A stretch of 7,873 nucleotides of DNA, taken from positions 1-7,873 of the forward strand of contig DWVS01000303.1 in the NCBI GenBank assembly GCA_019120115.1. Reading direction: 5' to 3'. A program made the position numbers and the translations under genes. Numbering within the stretch: position 1 is the first letter of the stretch; every line of letters starts with the position of its first letter. Below the pieces are notes generated by a model. It was not told the origin of the DNA. It was given only the letters and a program-made list of their open reading frames with translations, and ran no database searches. Below, piece after piece: positions 1 to 4,648 of this stretch. Source of the stretch: Eisenbergiella intestinigallinarum. Lineage in GTDB: Bacteria; Bacillota; Clostridia; Lachnospirales; Lachnospiraceae.

Positions 1-57
1 GTCCTCTCTGGTGAAGAGATATGCGTACTCCTCTTCTTCCTCATCTTTATCGATCAT
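1..57 (-). CDS. Possible downstream gene, N-terminus only (cut by window edge)
   Basis: On the minus strand an ATG at 57-55 overlaps the TGA stop of the NERD-domain gene (ATGA arrangement) and opens a frame that stays open to the window edge. The 19 visible residues begin MIDKDEEEEEYAY and are very acidic. An ATGA overlap often marks translational coupling, so this may be the next gene of the same transcript. There is only a weak ribosome site (TCAGG directly before the ATG), and 19 codons is too short to assign a family. The call rests on the overlap and the open frame alone. Confidence 0.35.
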   Translation of the reverse strand, partial: MIDKDEEEEEYAYLFTRED

Positions 58-767
58 CCTGAAACGGCTTTTCTGCCGTCAGGTCTGTTTTTACTATAAT
101 CAAGCCGCGGGCTTTTGTCAAGACCGGTTTCCGTTGTTTCTCTGCCCTGCAGCCGATCATAGATTTCATCAATTACCTGCCTGGAGAGAAATTTGCGGGA
201 GGAGCGGATCATGCCGTACATAGTATAGGAAAGCTGCTTCAGATAAATGATCTTCCTTTCGCCGTCGGACAGCCCGGCGTTTTCCAGTTCACAGCCGCCT
301 CCGAACACCGCGAGGGAATAGTAGGGAAGCCACTTCATGTCCGGCAGCTCCTTTTTCATGCATTCGATGCATCCGGAAAGCTTCAGAAAAGGGTTGTAAA
401 AATAATTCTGGCAGGAGGTATATTTTCCTGTTTCCAGCGTCTGCACCCAGTACTCGTCCTCAGGATTTCCGGAGATCCAGCCTCCGTAATCCTTTGTTTC
501 CAGCACATACACGCCGGTTTCATGAAGCAGGATCACGTCCGCCGAAGCCGGGCCGTTCTCCGAAAGATAGTGCCAGTCAAGCATAAGCTTTCCGTATCCG
601 CCGACGTCCTTCAGAATGGCCGCCGCCTGATCGACACATTTTTTCTCTCCGCCGTAGGCAACGTCATAATAGGAGCTGTGGGACAGCTTGCGCCTGTCCA
701 GCCTGCGGCTTAAGTATCCATGATAAAAATACACCGCCATCAAAATCAATACCAGCCAGGAAATCAT
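54..767 (-). CDS. Membrane-anchored NERD-domain protein
   Basis: This 237-residue protein carries a NERD (nuclease-related) domain behind an N-terminal membrane anchor. Residues 2-18 are hydrophobic and followed by an Arg/Lys-rich stretch (about 21-27), which predicts one transmembrane helix with the remainder in the cytoplasm. The NERD core runs from about 36 to 150: Gly40-Glu41 in the first helix, then SADVILLHETGVYVLETKDY with Asp77, Glu90 and Lys92 placed as in a PD-(D/E)xK nuclease fold, followed by the GGWISG turn and an Asn-Pro motif near 115. The family is thought to be nuclease-like, but a reaction has rarely been shown. I chose the ATG at 767 because GGGAGGAAGGT lies directly before it and the membrane helix begins there. 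An upstream ATG at 848 overlaps the stop of the SGNH hydrolase gene (TGATG) but has a poor ribosome site. It lies about 80 bases behind that gene, probably co-transcribed with it. The target is unknown. Confidence 0.8.
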   Translation of the reverse strand: MISWLVLILMAVYFYHGYLSRRLDRRKLSHSSYYDVAYGGEKKCVDQAAAILKDVGGYGKLMLDWHYLSENGPASADVILLHETGVYVLETKDYGGWISGNPEDEYWVQTLETGKYTSCQNYFYNPFLKLSGCIECMKKELPDMKWLPYYSLAVFGGGCELENAGLSDGERKIIYLKQLSYTMYGMIRSSRKFLSRQVIDEIYDRLQGRETTETGLDKSPRLDYSKNRPDGRKAVSG

Positions 768-847
768 ACCTTCCTCCCGTCCGTTTGAAGCACTGCAACA
801 GCCCGATGAAAACAGGGCGCTGCGAAACAGACCCGATTCTTCCTGCA

Positions 848-1927
848 TCAGCCGCCCATGAGGAGAGCGTTCGTCACATAGGCCGCCATCCGTGCCGCAC
901 CTTCCCGGTTCGGATGTGTTCCATCGCTGGTAAACCGGCTCAGCTCATATACCTCCATCCCGCAGTCATGCACGTCGATAACCGAAATCCCATGAGCCGC
1001 CGCAACCTGTTTGATCCTGTTATTATAATCCTCAATGGTATTTCCATTCGCGTTCACTCTGGGATGATCGGAAGAATTCGCTTCGATCAGGGTCATGCAG
1101 TAAATCCGGGAAGTGGGATAAACCGCCTGAAGCTTCTGAAGCATCAGTTCATAGCCTTCTGTAAAATCCCAGATATAGTGATCCGTACGCTGCACGGCTG
1201 TTCCGGAAAAGGTTCCCAGTGGAATCGAGTTGAAAAAGTCGTTCGCTCCCATGTACACCAGGATCACGTCCGGAACCATTCCCGTATTTCCCATCAGATC
1301 CACAATTCTCCGGCTGCTGCAGCCCGCGCTGGAGTTCTCCGCCCGGGAATCCCCGCACACTGCGCTGGCAGACCAGGAACCGTTTACCAGAAGCTGCATT
1401 CCTGTATTCTGAATCACCTGCATCCACCAGGTCTGCGTCACATCCTTAATATCATTGTCCGGATCCGGATAAAAACATGCATAGCCTTCCGGAATCCACC
1501 CCTGATAGGTGGAGATGCTGTCTCCCAGAATGGAAACCGTCTTCCCGGCAAACGAAGTGACCGGAGCAGCCACAGTCGGTTCTTCGGCTGCCTGCTGCGC
1601 GGCTGCCTGGGCCTGCTGCTCCATCAGCGCCTGCTGTCTGGCCACAGCCTGGGCGGCGGCTTCTGCCTGCTGCTGCGCGAGAGCCTGCTGATACGCGGCA
1701 AGCTGAGCGGCATATTCCGCCTGAGCCTGCTGCCAGGCGGCCAGATGAGCTGCCATCAGAGCGTCTGCCTGCGCCTGGGCGGCATCCGCCGCTTCCTGAG
1801 CGCTTTGTGAAGCCGCACCATTCTGCCCTCCTTCCGCCCGGACAGTCAGGCCGGTCAGAGGCTGAAACAGAAGTACCGCCGTCAAAAGCAGAAGAAAAAG
1901 ATTTCTTTTCTTTCTTTTATGATTCAT
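848..1927 (-). CDS. Secreted SGNH/GDSL-family hydrolase with Ala/Gln-rich spacer
   Basis: This 359-residue protein is a predicted extracellular esterase or lipase of the SGNH/GDSL clan. Residues 1-31 form a signal peptide: a basic start (NHKRKKRN), a Leu-rich core and a likely cut after TVRA. Residues about 36-115 are almost only Ala and Gln with scattered Tyr, Leu, Met and Glu, probably a helical or coiled-coil spacer. The catalytic domain follows: block I ILGDSIS with nucleophile Ser137, block II around VNGSWSAS near 183, block III GAND with Asn229, and block V DGTHPN with Asp335 and His338. All catalytic residues are present, so activity is expected; the acyl or acetyl substrate cannot be read from sequence. 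The start at 1927 is preferred: AAGGGA lies 9 bases upstream and the signal peptide starts here. Longer frames from 1957 or 2002 lack a ribosome site, and the one at 2002 would begin inside the promoter -35. A TTGACA promoter lies just upstream. Confidence 0.85.
   Translation of the reverse strand: MNHKRKKRNLFLLLLTAVLLFQPLTGLTVRAEGGQNGAASQSAQEAADAAQAQADALMAAHLAAWQQAQAEYAAQLAAYQQALAQQQAEAAAQAVARQQALMEQQAQAAAQQAAEEPTVAAPVTSFAGKTVSILGDSISTYQGWIPEGYACFYPDPDNDIKDVTQTWWMQVIQNTGMQLLVNGSWSASAVCGDSRAENSSAGCSSRRIVDLMGNTGMVPDVILVYMGANDFFNSIPLGTFSGTAVQRTDHYIWDFTEGYELMLQKLQAVYPTSRIYCMTLIEANSSDHPRVNANGNTIEDYNNRIKQVAAAHGISVIDVHDCGMEVYELSRFTSDGTHPNREGAARMAAYVTNALLMGG
1583..1822 (-). other. Ala/Gln-rich low-complexity spacer within the SGNH hydrolase gene
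   Basis: About 80 codons encode almost only Ala and Gln, with recurring AAQ, QQA and AQA units and CTGCTG-rich DNA on the plus strand. The units are not exact tandem copies at the DNA level. Such composition predicts a long helix holding the catalytic domain away from the membrane or wall. It is the part of the gene most likely to vary in length between strains. Confidence 0.7.
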
Positions 1928-1973
1928 TTTCTGCGTTCCCTTCTGTGAATTCATCATTTGTGTTTCTGCTCTT

Positions 1974-2002
1974 ATTTTGCCTACGGCAGGGGCATCTGTC
2001 AA
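1974..2002 (-). promoter_or_regulatory. Predicted sigma-A promoter of the SGNH hydrolase gene
   Basis: A perfect -35 TTGACA (2002-1997) is followed after 17 bases by a -10 CAAAAT (1979-1974; 4 of 6 to TATAAT). Transcription would start near 1967, giving a leader of about 40 bases before the ATG at 1927. The promoter begins 7 bases past the stop codon of the upstream phosphatase gene, so the hydrolase probably has its own transcript. Confidence 0.55.
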
Positions 2003-2009
2003 GAGAAGT

Positions 2010-2786
2010 TCAGATATTCATGTACTGTTTCACCAACAGCTTTCCAATGGCCCCGTTGCTTCCGAGGATGCTGCCCTTTTTTCTGAAATCAGGGCTGTTT
2101 CCCGCAAAGTCCGTGACCGTTCCGCCCGCTTCCTGTACCAGAATGCGCCCAGCGGCAAAATCCCAGGGCTTCAGGTTCATCTCAAAAAAGGCGTCGATCC
2201 GGCCGCATGCCACATAGGCCAGGTCGATGGCCGCAGAACCAAGCCTGCGGATATCCTGGCAGTCCAGAAAGATCCGTTTGAACAGATCGAAATTCCGATC
2301 CGCATATTCATGCTCATAGGGCGCTGTTCCGATGGAAATCAGGCATTCTCCCATGGTCTTTGCGCCGCTCACATGGATGGGCTTTCCGTTCAGGAAGGCA
2401 CCCTTTCCCGTTTCCGCGAAAAAAAGCTCCTCCGTGTAGGGTTGATAGACCACGCCGCAGACCGGCCTTCCCCCATCATAGAGAGCCAGCGAAACCGCGC
2501 TTTGACGGAAATCGTGAATCAGATTCGTCGTTCCGTCCACCGGATCCAGAATCCAGACGGCCTTCGTAAAATCGATATCGCTGTTGTCCTTCTCCTCTCC
2601 CATGAACTGTATCTGCGTCCATTCCCGCATGAGCCCTGTCCGGATCTGCTCCTGCACATGAAAATCCACCTGCGTCACATAATCCGACACGCCCTTTACC
2701 GTAATGTGGGCCGCTTCTTCCCTGTTGCGAAACAGCGCCCCGCCTTCCTTTACAATATCAAACAGCTTCTGTTTATCAATCTGCAT
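2010..2786 (-). CDS. suhB: Inositol monophosphatase family protein
   Basis: This 258-residue protein belongs to the Mg2+-dependent, Li+-sensitive inositol-monophosphatase family, which hydrolyses phosphomonoesters such as myo-inositol phosphates. The metal-binding residues are all present: GEE with Glu64, then DPVDGTTN with Asp81 and Asp84, and KPWDFAAG with Asp209. The RRLGSAAIDLAYVACGRIDAFFE block of the family follows the usual order, and length is typical. No signal peptide or membrane helix is seen, so it is cytoplasmic. The start at 2786 fits the family N-terminus (an amphipathic helix, QIDKQKLFDIVKEGGALF) and has GGAGGA upstream, with a somewhat long spacing of 13 bases. In-frame ATGs at 2807 and 2825 would add 7 or 13 residues, but neither has a well-spaced ribosome site. 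It has a promoter of its own. The symbol suhB is given by family; the true substrate could be another sugar or nucleotide phosphate. Confidence 0.88.
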   Translation of the reverse strand: MQIDKQKLFDIVKEGGALFRNREEAAHITVKGVSDYVTQVDFHVQEQIRTGLMREWTQIQFMGEEKDNSDIDFTKAVWILDPVDGTTNLIHDFRQSAVSLALYDGGRPVCGVVYQPYTEELFFAETGKGAFLNGKPIHVSGAKTMGECLISIGTAPYEHEYADRNFDLFKRIFLDCQDIRRLGSAAIDLAYVACGRIDAFFEMNLKPWDFAAGRILVQEAGGTVTDFAGNSPDFRKKGSILGSNGAIGKLLVKQYMNI

Positions 2787-2825
2787 ATTCGTCGCTCGTT
2801 CCTCCATACTGAAATTTCTAAACAT

Positions 2826-2839
2826 CGGTTCTGCAACCG
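2826..2839 (-). other. Short hairpin at the predicted 5' end of the phosphatase mRNA
   Basis: CGGTT and AACCG form a 5-bp stem with a 4-base loop exactly at the start predicted from the promoter at 2845-2873. A 5'-terminal stem of this kind can protect an mRNA from decay. It is short and could be chance. Confidence 0.3.
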
Positions 2840-2844
2840 TCCCT

Positions 2845-2873
2845 ATTGTAGCTTCATTTTCTCAGCGAGACAA
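2845..2873 (-). promoter_or_regulatory. Predicted sigma-A promoter of the inositol monophosphatase gene
   Basis: A -35 TTGTCT (2873-2868) and a -10 TACAAT (2850-2845; 5 of 6) are separated by exactly 17 bases in the gap between the GH43-like gene and the phosphatase gene. The start of transcription should fall near 2838. This gives a leader of about 50 bases to the chosen ATG at 2786, and only about 13 to the alternative at 2825, which supports the shorter protein. Confidence 0.6.
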
Positions 2874-2885
2874 GACCGAAAGATT

Positions 2886-3842
2886 TTATTCCATCTTCTC
2901 CCATATCACCGGCGCATTTCTGTCACAGATCAGGATTCCGTTCTGTACCTTCAGTTGCGCCGCCTGCACAACAGCCATGTTGCGCTCCCTTTCCGTGAAA
3001 ATGCCGTTTCCGTCCTCTTCCGCCTTTCCTTCATCCGCATACGGATGGCAGAAGTAAAAAATATAGGCCTTTCCATCCTTTACCAGAACATCCGCATGAT
3101 GGGCAAACCCCACATCCATCGGCCGCGTTCCTGATTCCCGGAGAATGTCCGGGCAGCGCGTCCAGTTTCTAAAATCCGCGGAACGGTAAACCGCAAGACC
3201 ATTCCAGTAGTCTGAAATCATCCATCTGATTCCATCCAGTTCAAATACGTTTGGTCCCTCCTGGGCGCAGTCCGTGATTTCCGCTCCCAGCACCTGCCAG
3301 CTGTGCAGATCGCGGCTGACAGCCGCGAAGGTCCGGCTTTCTCTGTTTTCATCCTTATACCACATTTTGTACAGCCCCGGCTCCACCTCATAGACGCAGG
3401 CGTCGATCACCCGTTCTGAATCCAGGTCCACTCTGCCGAGAAACTTCCAGTCCCAGAGATTACCGGAAGTATAATGCAGCATCTGCCTGGGATAATTCCA
3501 GTCCGTGGGGATTCCTGTAATATAGGAAACATACATATGGTAAGCGCCTTCTGCCCGGATGATTTCCGGCGCCCAAAAGGTGTTGTGTCCCCTCTCGATA
3601 TCCAGCCCTTCCAGCGTGCCCCGGTAAAGCCATCTGCTTCCGTCCAGGCTGGATGCGACGCCGATTTTCGTCCCATGCACCCAGGACACACCAATGGCCG
3701 GAGCGTCCGCCCTTCGCTGGGTATAAAACAGATACCACTGTTTTTCTTCCTCACTCCAGATCACGGTGGGATCTGTGGGACAATCATGGATGGGATCCCG
3801 GAAAAGAGGGGATGGAAGTGTAATTTGCCTTATATTCTGCAT
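2886..3842 (-). CDS. GH43-like five-bladed beta-propeller glycoside hydrolase
   Basis: This 318-residue protein has the layout of clan GH-F glycosidases (GH43 and relatives), which cut arabinose, xylose, galactose or related side chains from plant polysaccharides or oligosaccharides. Three acidic residues sit where the GH43 triad is expected: Asp24 in CPTDPTVIW (base), Asp147 in RVIDACVYE (pKa modulator) and Glu195 in AQEGPNVF (acid). WAPEI at 90-94 is also typical, and repeated Tyr/Trp-rich strands (WYLFYTQ, YHMYVSY, YKMWYKD, AYIFYFCH) mark the propeller blades. There is no signal peptide, so it would act in the cytoplasm on imported oligosaccharides. The ATG at 3842 was chosen over the one at 3890 because AGGAGG lies 8 bases before it. 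No transporter or other glycan gene is in view, so the substrate stays open. A related propeller family is possible. Confidence 0.75.
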   Translation of the reverse strand: MQNIRQITLPSPLFRDPIHDCPTDPTVIWSEEEKQWYLFYTQRRADAPAIGVSWVHGTKIGVASSLDGSRWLYRGTLEGLDIERGHNTFWAPEIIRAEGAYHMYVSYITGIPTDWNYPRQMLHYTSGNLWDWKFLGRVDLDSERVIDACVYEVEPGLYKMWYKDENRESRTFAAVSRDLHSWQVLGAEITDCAQEGPNVFELDGIRWMISDYWNGLAVYRSADFRNWTRCPDILRESGTRPMDVGFAHHADVLVKDGKAYIFYFCHPYADEGKAEEDGNGIFTERERNMAVVQAAQLKVQNGILICDRNAPVIWEKME

Positions 3843-3889
3843 ACCAGTTTCCTCCTGAAATATAATCTGAAAATGATTTTCCAATCCCA

Positions 3890-3918
3890 ATTATAATTAC
3901 AAATGTGAAAAAAGTCAG
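3890..3918 (-). promoter_or_regulatory. Predicted promoter of the GH43-like gene
   Basis: A perfect -10 TATAAT (3895-3890) lies 17 bases after a -35 CTGACT (3918-3913; 4 of 6). Transcription would begin near 3883, about 40 bases before the ATG at 3842. The -35 overlaps a 10-bp palindrome (3916-3925), a possible operator. The promoter diverges from the padR promoter, with about 35 bases between the two -35 boxes. Confidence 0.55.
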
Positions 3919-3925
3919 CATGCTG
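3916..3925. promoter_or_regulatory. CAGCATGCTG palindrome over the GH43-like -35 box
   Basis: A perfect 10-bp palindrome overlaps the -35 region of the GH43-like gene's promoter. A second, shorter palindrome (GTTAAC, 3930-3935) follows five bases later. Sugar-responsive regulators often bind such sites next to glycosidase genes, but the sequence matches no operator I can name. Confidence 0.3.
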
Positions 3926-3953
3926 CCACGTTAACATTTTTAATGATCCCCTG

Positions 3954-3982
3954 TTGACTCCCGCTGCAATATCTGCTATATT
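3954..3982 (+). promoter_or_regulatory. Predicted sigma-A promoter of padR (extended -10)
   Basis: A -35 TTGACT (3954-3959) and a -10 TATATT (3977-3982) are separated by 17 bases, with a TGC extension directly before the -10. An AT-rich stretch (3931-3946) lies upstream, as in UP elements. The predicted start, near 3989, falls inside the inverted repeat at 3983-4025, so a repressor bound there should block initiation. This is the strongest promoter in the window by eye, and probably serves padR and, by read-through, the ABC operon. Confidence 0.75.
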
Positions 3983-4025
3983 GAATTTACTACGACAGAC
4001 GTAGTATGACAGTCGTAGTAAATTC
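3983..4025. promoter_or_regulatory. Operator-like inverted repeat over the padR start site
   Basis: Perfect 14-bp arms (GAATTTACTACGAC at 3983-3996, complement at 4012-4025) flank 15 bases. That centre holds a further half-site, so TACTACG (3988-3994), CGTAGTA (4000-4006) and CGTAGTA (4014-4020) give three copies of one 7-mer. The first two form a 7-5-7 palindrome. The position, starting right after the -10, is that of a repressor site. The likely ligand is the adjacent PadR protein, acting on its own gene. The core also resembles BlaI/MecI/CopY operators (TACTACA...TGTAGTA), so another repressor is possible. Confidence 0.7.
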
Positions 4026-4030
4026 GTTTC

Positions 4031-4062
4031 CGGCGGCCTGTCCTCTGATGCGGGCGCCGCCG
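4031..4062 (+). other. GC-rich hairpin in the padR leader
   Basis: CGGCGGC (4031-4037) and GCCGCCG (4056-4062) can pair across an 18-base loop in the untranslated leader (about 97 bases) of padR. A 9-base direct repeat, CGTTTCCGG (4025-4033 and 4061-4069), overlaps it on both sides. The stem ends 8 bases before the AAGGAGG ribosome site, so it does not occlude it. No run of T follows, so it is not a terminator. Confidence 0.35.
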
Positions 4063-4085
4063 TTTCCGGAAAGGAGGCCGGTCCC

Positions 4086-4409
4086 ATGATCAGCAGCGAC
4101 GTCATACGCGGCTACAACGATACTTTTATTCTGTTTCTGCTCCTTGATCAGCCCTCCTACGGCTATGAGATCTCAAAACAGATCCGCCGCCTGACCGATG
4201 AGAAATATGTCATTAAGGAAACCACCCTCTACTCCGCCTTCACCCGTCTGGAAAAGAACGGTTATATTGAATCCTTCTACGGGGATGAGACGGAGGGCAG
4301 GCGCAGGACCTACTACCAGATCACTCCGGCTGGAAGGGCCTATTATGAAGAAAAATGCGAGGAGTGGCGCGTTACCAGAGAAGTGGTGGAGCACTTCATC
4401 CGTCGCTGA
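4086..4409 (+). CDS. PadR family transcriptional regulator
   Basis: This 107-residue protein is a short PadR-type winged-helix repressor. Residues about 8-30 include the hallmark SYGYEISKQI, the recognition helix region is ETTLYSAFTRLEKNGYI (45-61), the wing is GRRRTYYQIT (71-80), and PAGRAYYEEK begins the final helix, which would provide dimer contacts. The long C-terminal domain of larger PadR proteins is absent, as usual in this subgroup. AAGGAGG stands 8 bases before the ATG, so the start is secure. It is the first gene before a HAAS-domain membrane protein and an ABC transporter, a common arrangement in Firmicutes in which PadR represses the transporter until an envelope-active compound is present. 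The inverted repeat over its own promoter suggests autoregulation. The inducer cannot be read from the sequence. Confidence 0.93.
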   Translation: MISSDVIRGYNDTFILFLLLDQPSYGYEISKQIRRLTDEKYVIKETTLYSAFTRLEKNGYIESFYGDETEGRRRTYYQITPAGRAYYEEKCEEWRVTREVVEHFIRR

Positions 4410-4417
4410 CGGCCCGG

Positions 4418-4440
4418 ATGCGCTTCTTCGCCCATTTTTT
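4418..4440 (+). terminator. Weak terminator-like hairpin after padR
   Basis: ATGCGC (4418-4423) and GCCCAT (4430-4435) can pair with one C-C mismatch and a 6-base loop, followed by six T residues. The stem starts 8 bases past the padR stop. Its low stability suggests partial termination at best, which would let some transcripts go on into the ABC operon. Confidence 0.3.
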
Positions 4441-4471
4441 CCTCCATGCCGAAGCGATACGCTGAGGCCGC

Positions 4472-4501
4472 GAGGAGAAATCACACAGGTGATTTCTCCT
4501 C
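4472..4501. repeat. Hairpin 1 of three in the padR-ABC gap
   Basis: GAGGAGAAATCAC (4472-4484) and its exact complement GTGATTTCTCCTC (4489-4501) form a 13-bp perfect stem with an ACAG loop. No T-run follows on the plus strand, so it is not a classical terminator. It could be an RNA-stabilising stem or part of a dispersed palindromic repeat. Confidence 0.85.
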
Positions 4502-4511
4502 TGCGATCACA

Positions 4512-4538
4512 GCAGTTTTGTGCTTCGCGCAAAACTGC
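4512..4538. repeat. Hairpin 2 of three in the padR-ABC gap
   Basis: GCAGTTTTGTGC (4512-4523) pairs with GCGCAAAACTGC (4527-4538), giving 12 bp with a single T-G wobble and a 3-base TTC loop. It starts 10 bases after hairpin 1 and ends one base before hairpin 3. On the RNA of either strand the stem would be stable. Its sequence is unrelated to the other two. Confidence 0.85.
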
Positions 4539-4539
4539 C

Positions 4540-4575
4540 GATTGAAAAATAAGCCATCGGGCTTATTTTTCAATC
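4540..4575. terminator. Hairpin 3: bidirectional terminator-like stem
   Basis: GATTGAAAAATAAGCC (4540-4555) and its exact complement (4560-4575) form a 16-bp perfect stem with an ATCG loop. On both strands a run of A precedes and a run of T follows the short GCC/GGC core (TTATTTTTC), the design of a bidirectional intrinsic terminator. It could end padR transcripts or attenuate read-through into the ABC operon. The stem is mostly A-T, so its strength is uncertain. The arms also contain a TTGAAA-16-TATTTT promoter-like pair, which I regard as weak. Confidence 0.55.
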
Positions 4576-4648
4576 TTTTCACAGTGAGGTTTTATCAGAC
4601 AAAACAGATCAGGCTAAGCTTCCAGGGGGGAAGCGGAAAGGATTGCTT

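Noticed and set aside
768..848. Longer NERD protein starting at the ATG at 848 that overlaps the upstream stop
   Set aside because: The 27 extra residues are not family-like, the ribosome site is poor, and the internal ATG at 767 has an excellent one directly before the membrane helix.
785..1810. Long open frame on the plus strand opposite the SGNH hydrolase gene
   Set aside because: It lies antisense to a gene with signal peptide and all catalytic motifs; its translation is low-complexity (Cys/Leu/Gly/Arg-rich) and shows no domain. It results from the GC-rich, Ala/Gln-biased codons opposite.
1974..1990. Terminator between the phosphatase and SGNH hydrolase genes (TGCC/GGCA stem)
   Set aside because: The stem is only 4 bp and no T-run follows on the minus strand; the bases are better explained as promoter spacer.
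1977..3134. Open frame of about 385 codons on the plus strand across the phosphatase and GH43-like genes
   Set aside because: It spans two clearly coding genes on the other strand and their promoter gap, has His/Arg-rich random composition and no ribosome site or recognisable motif.
4173..4545. Open frames on both strands across padR and the hairpin region
   Set aside because: They overlap padR out of frame or antisense and run through the palindromes; there is no ribosome site and no family resemblance.
4472..4575. CRISPR array
   Set aside because: The three elements differ in sequence and are each self-complementary; there is no repeated direct unit with spacers, and no cas gene.
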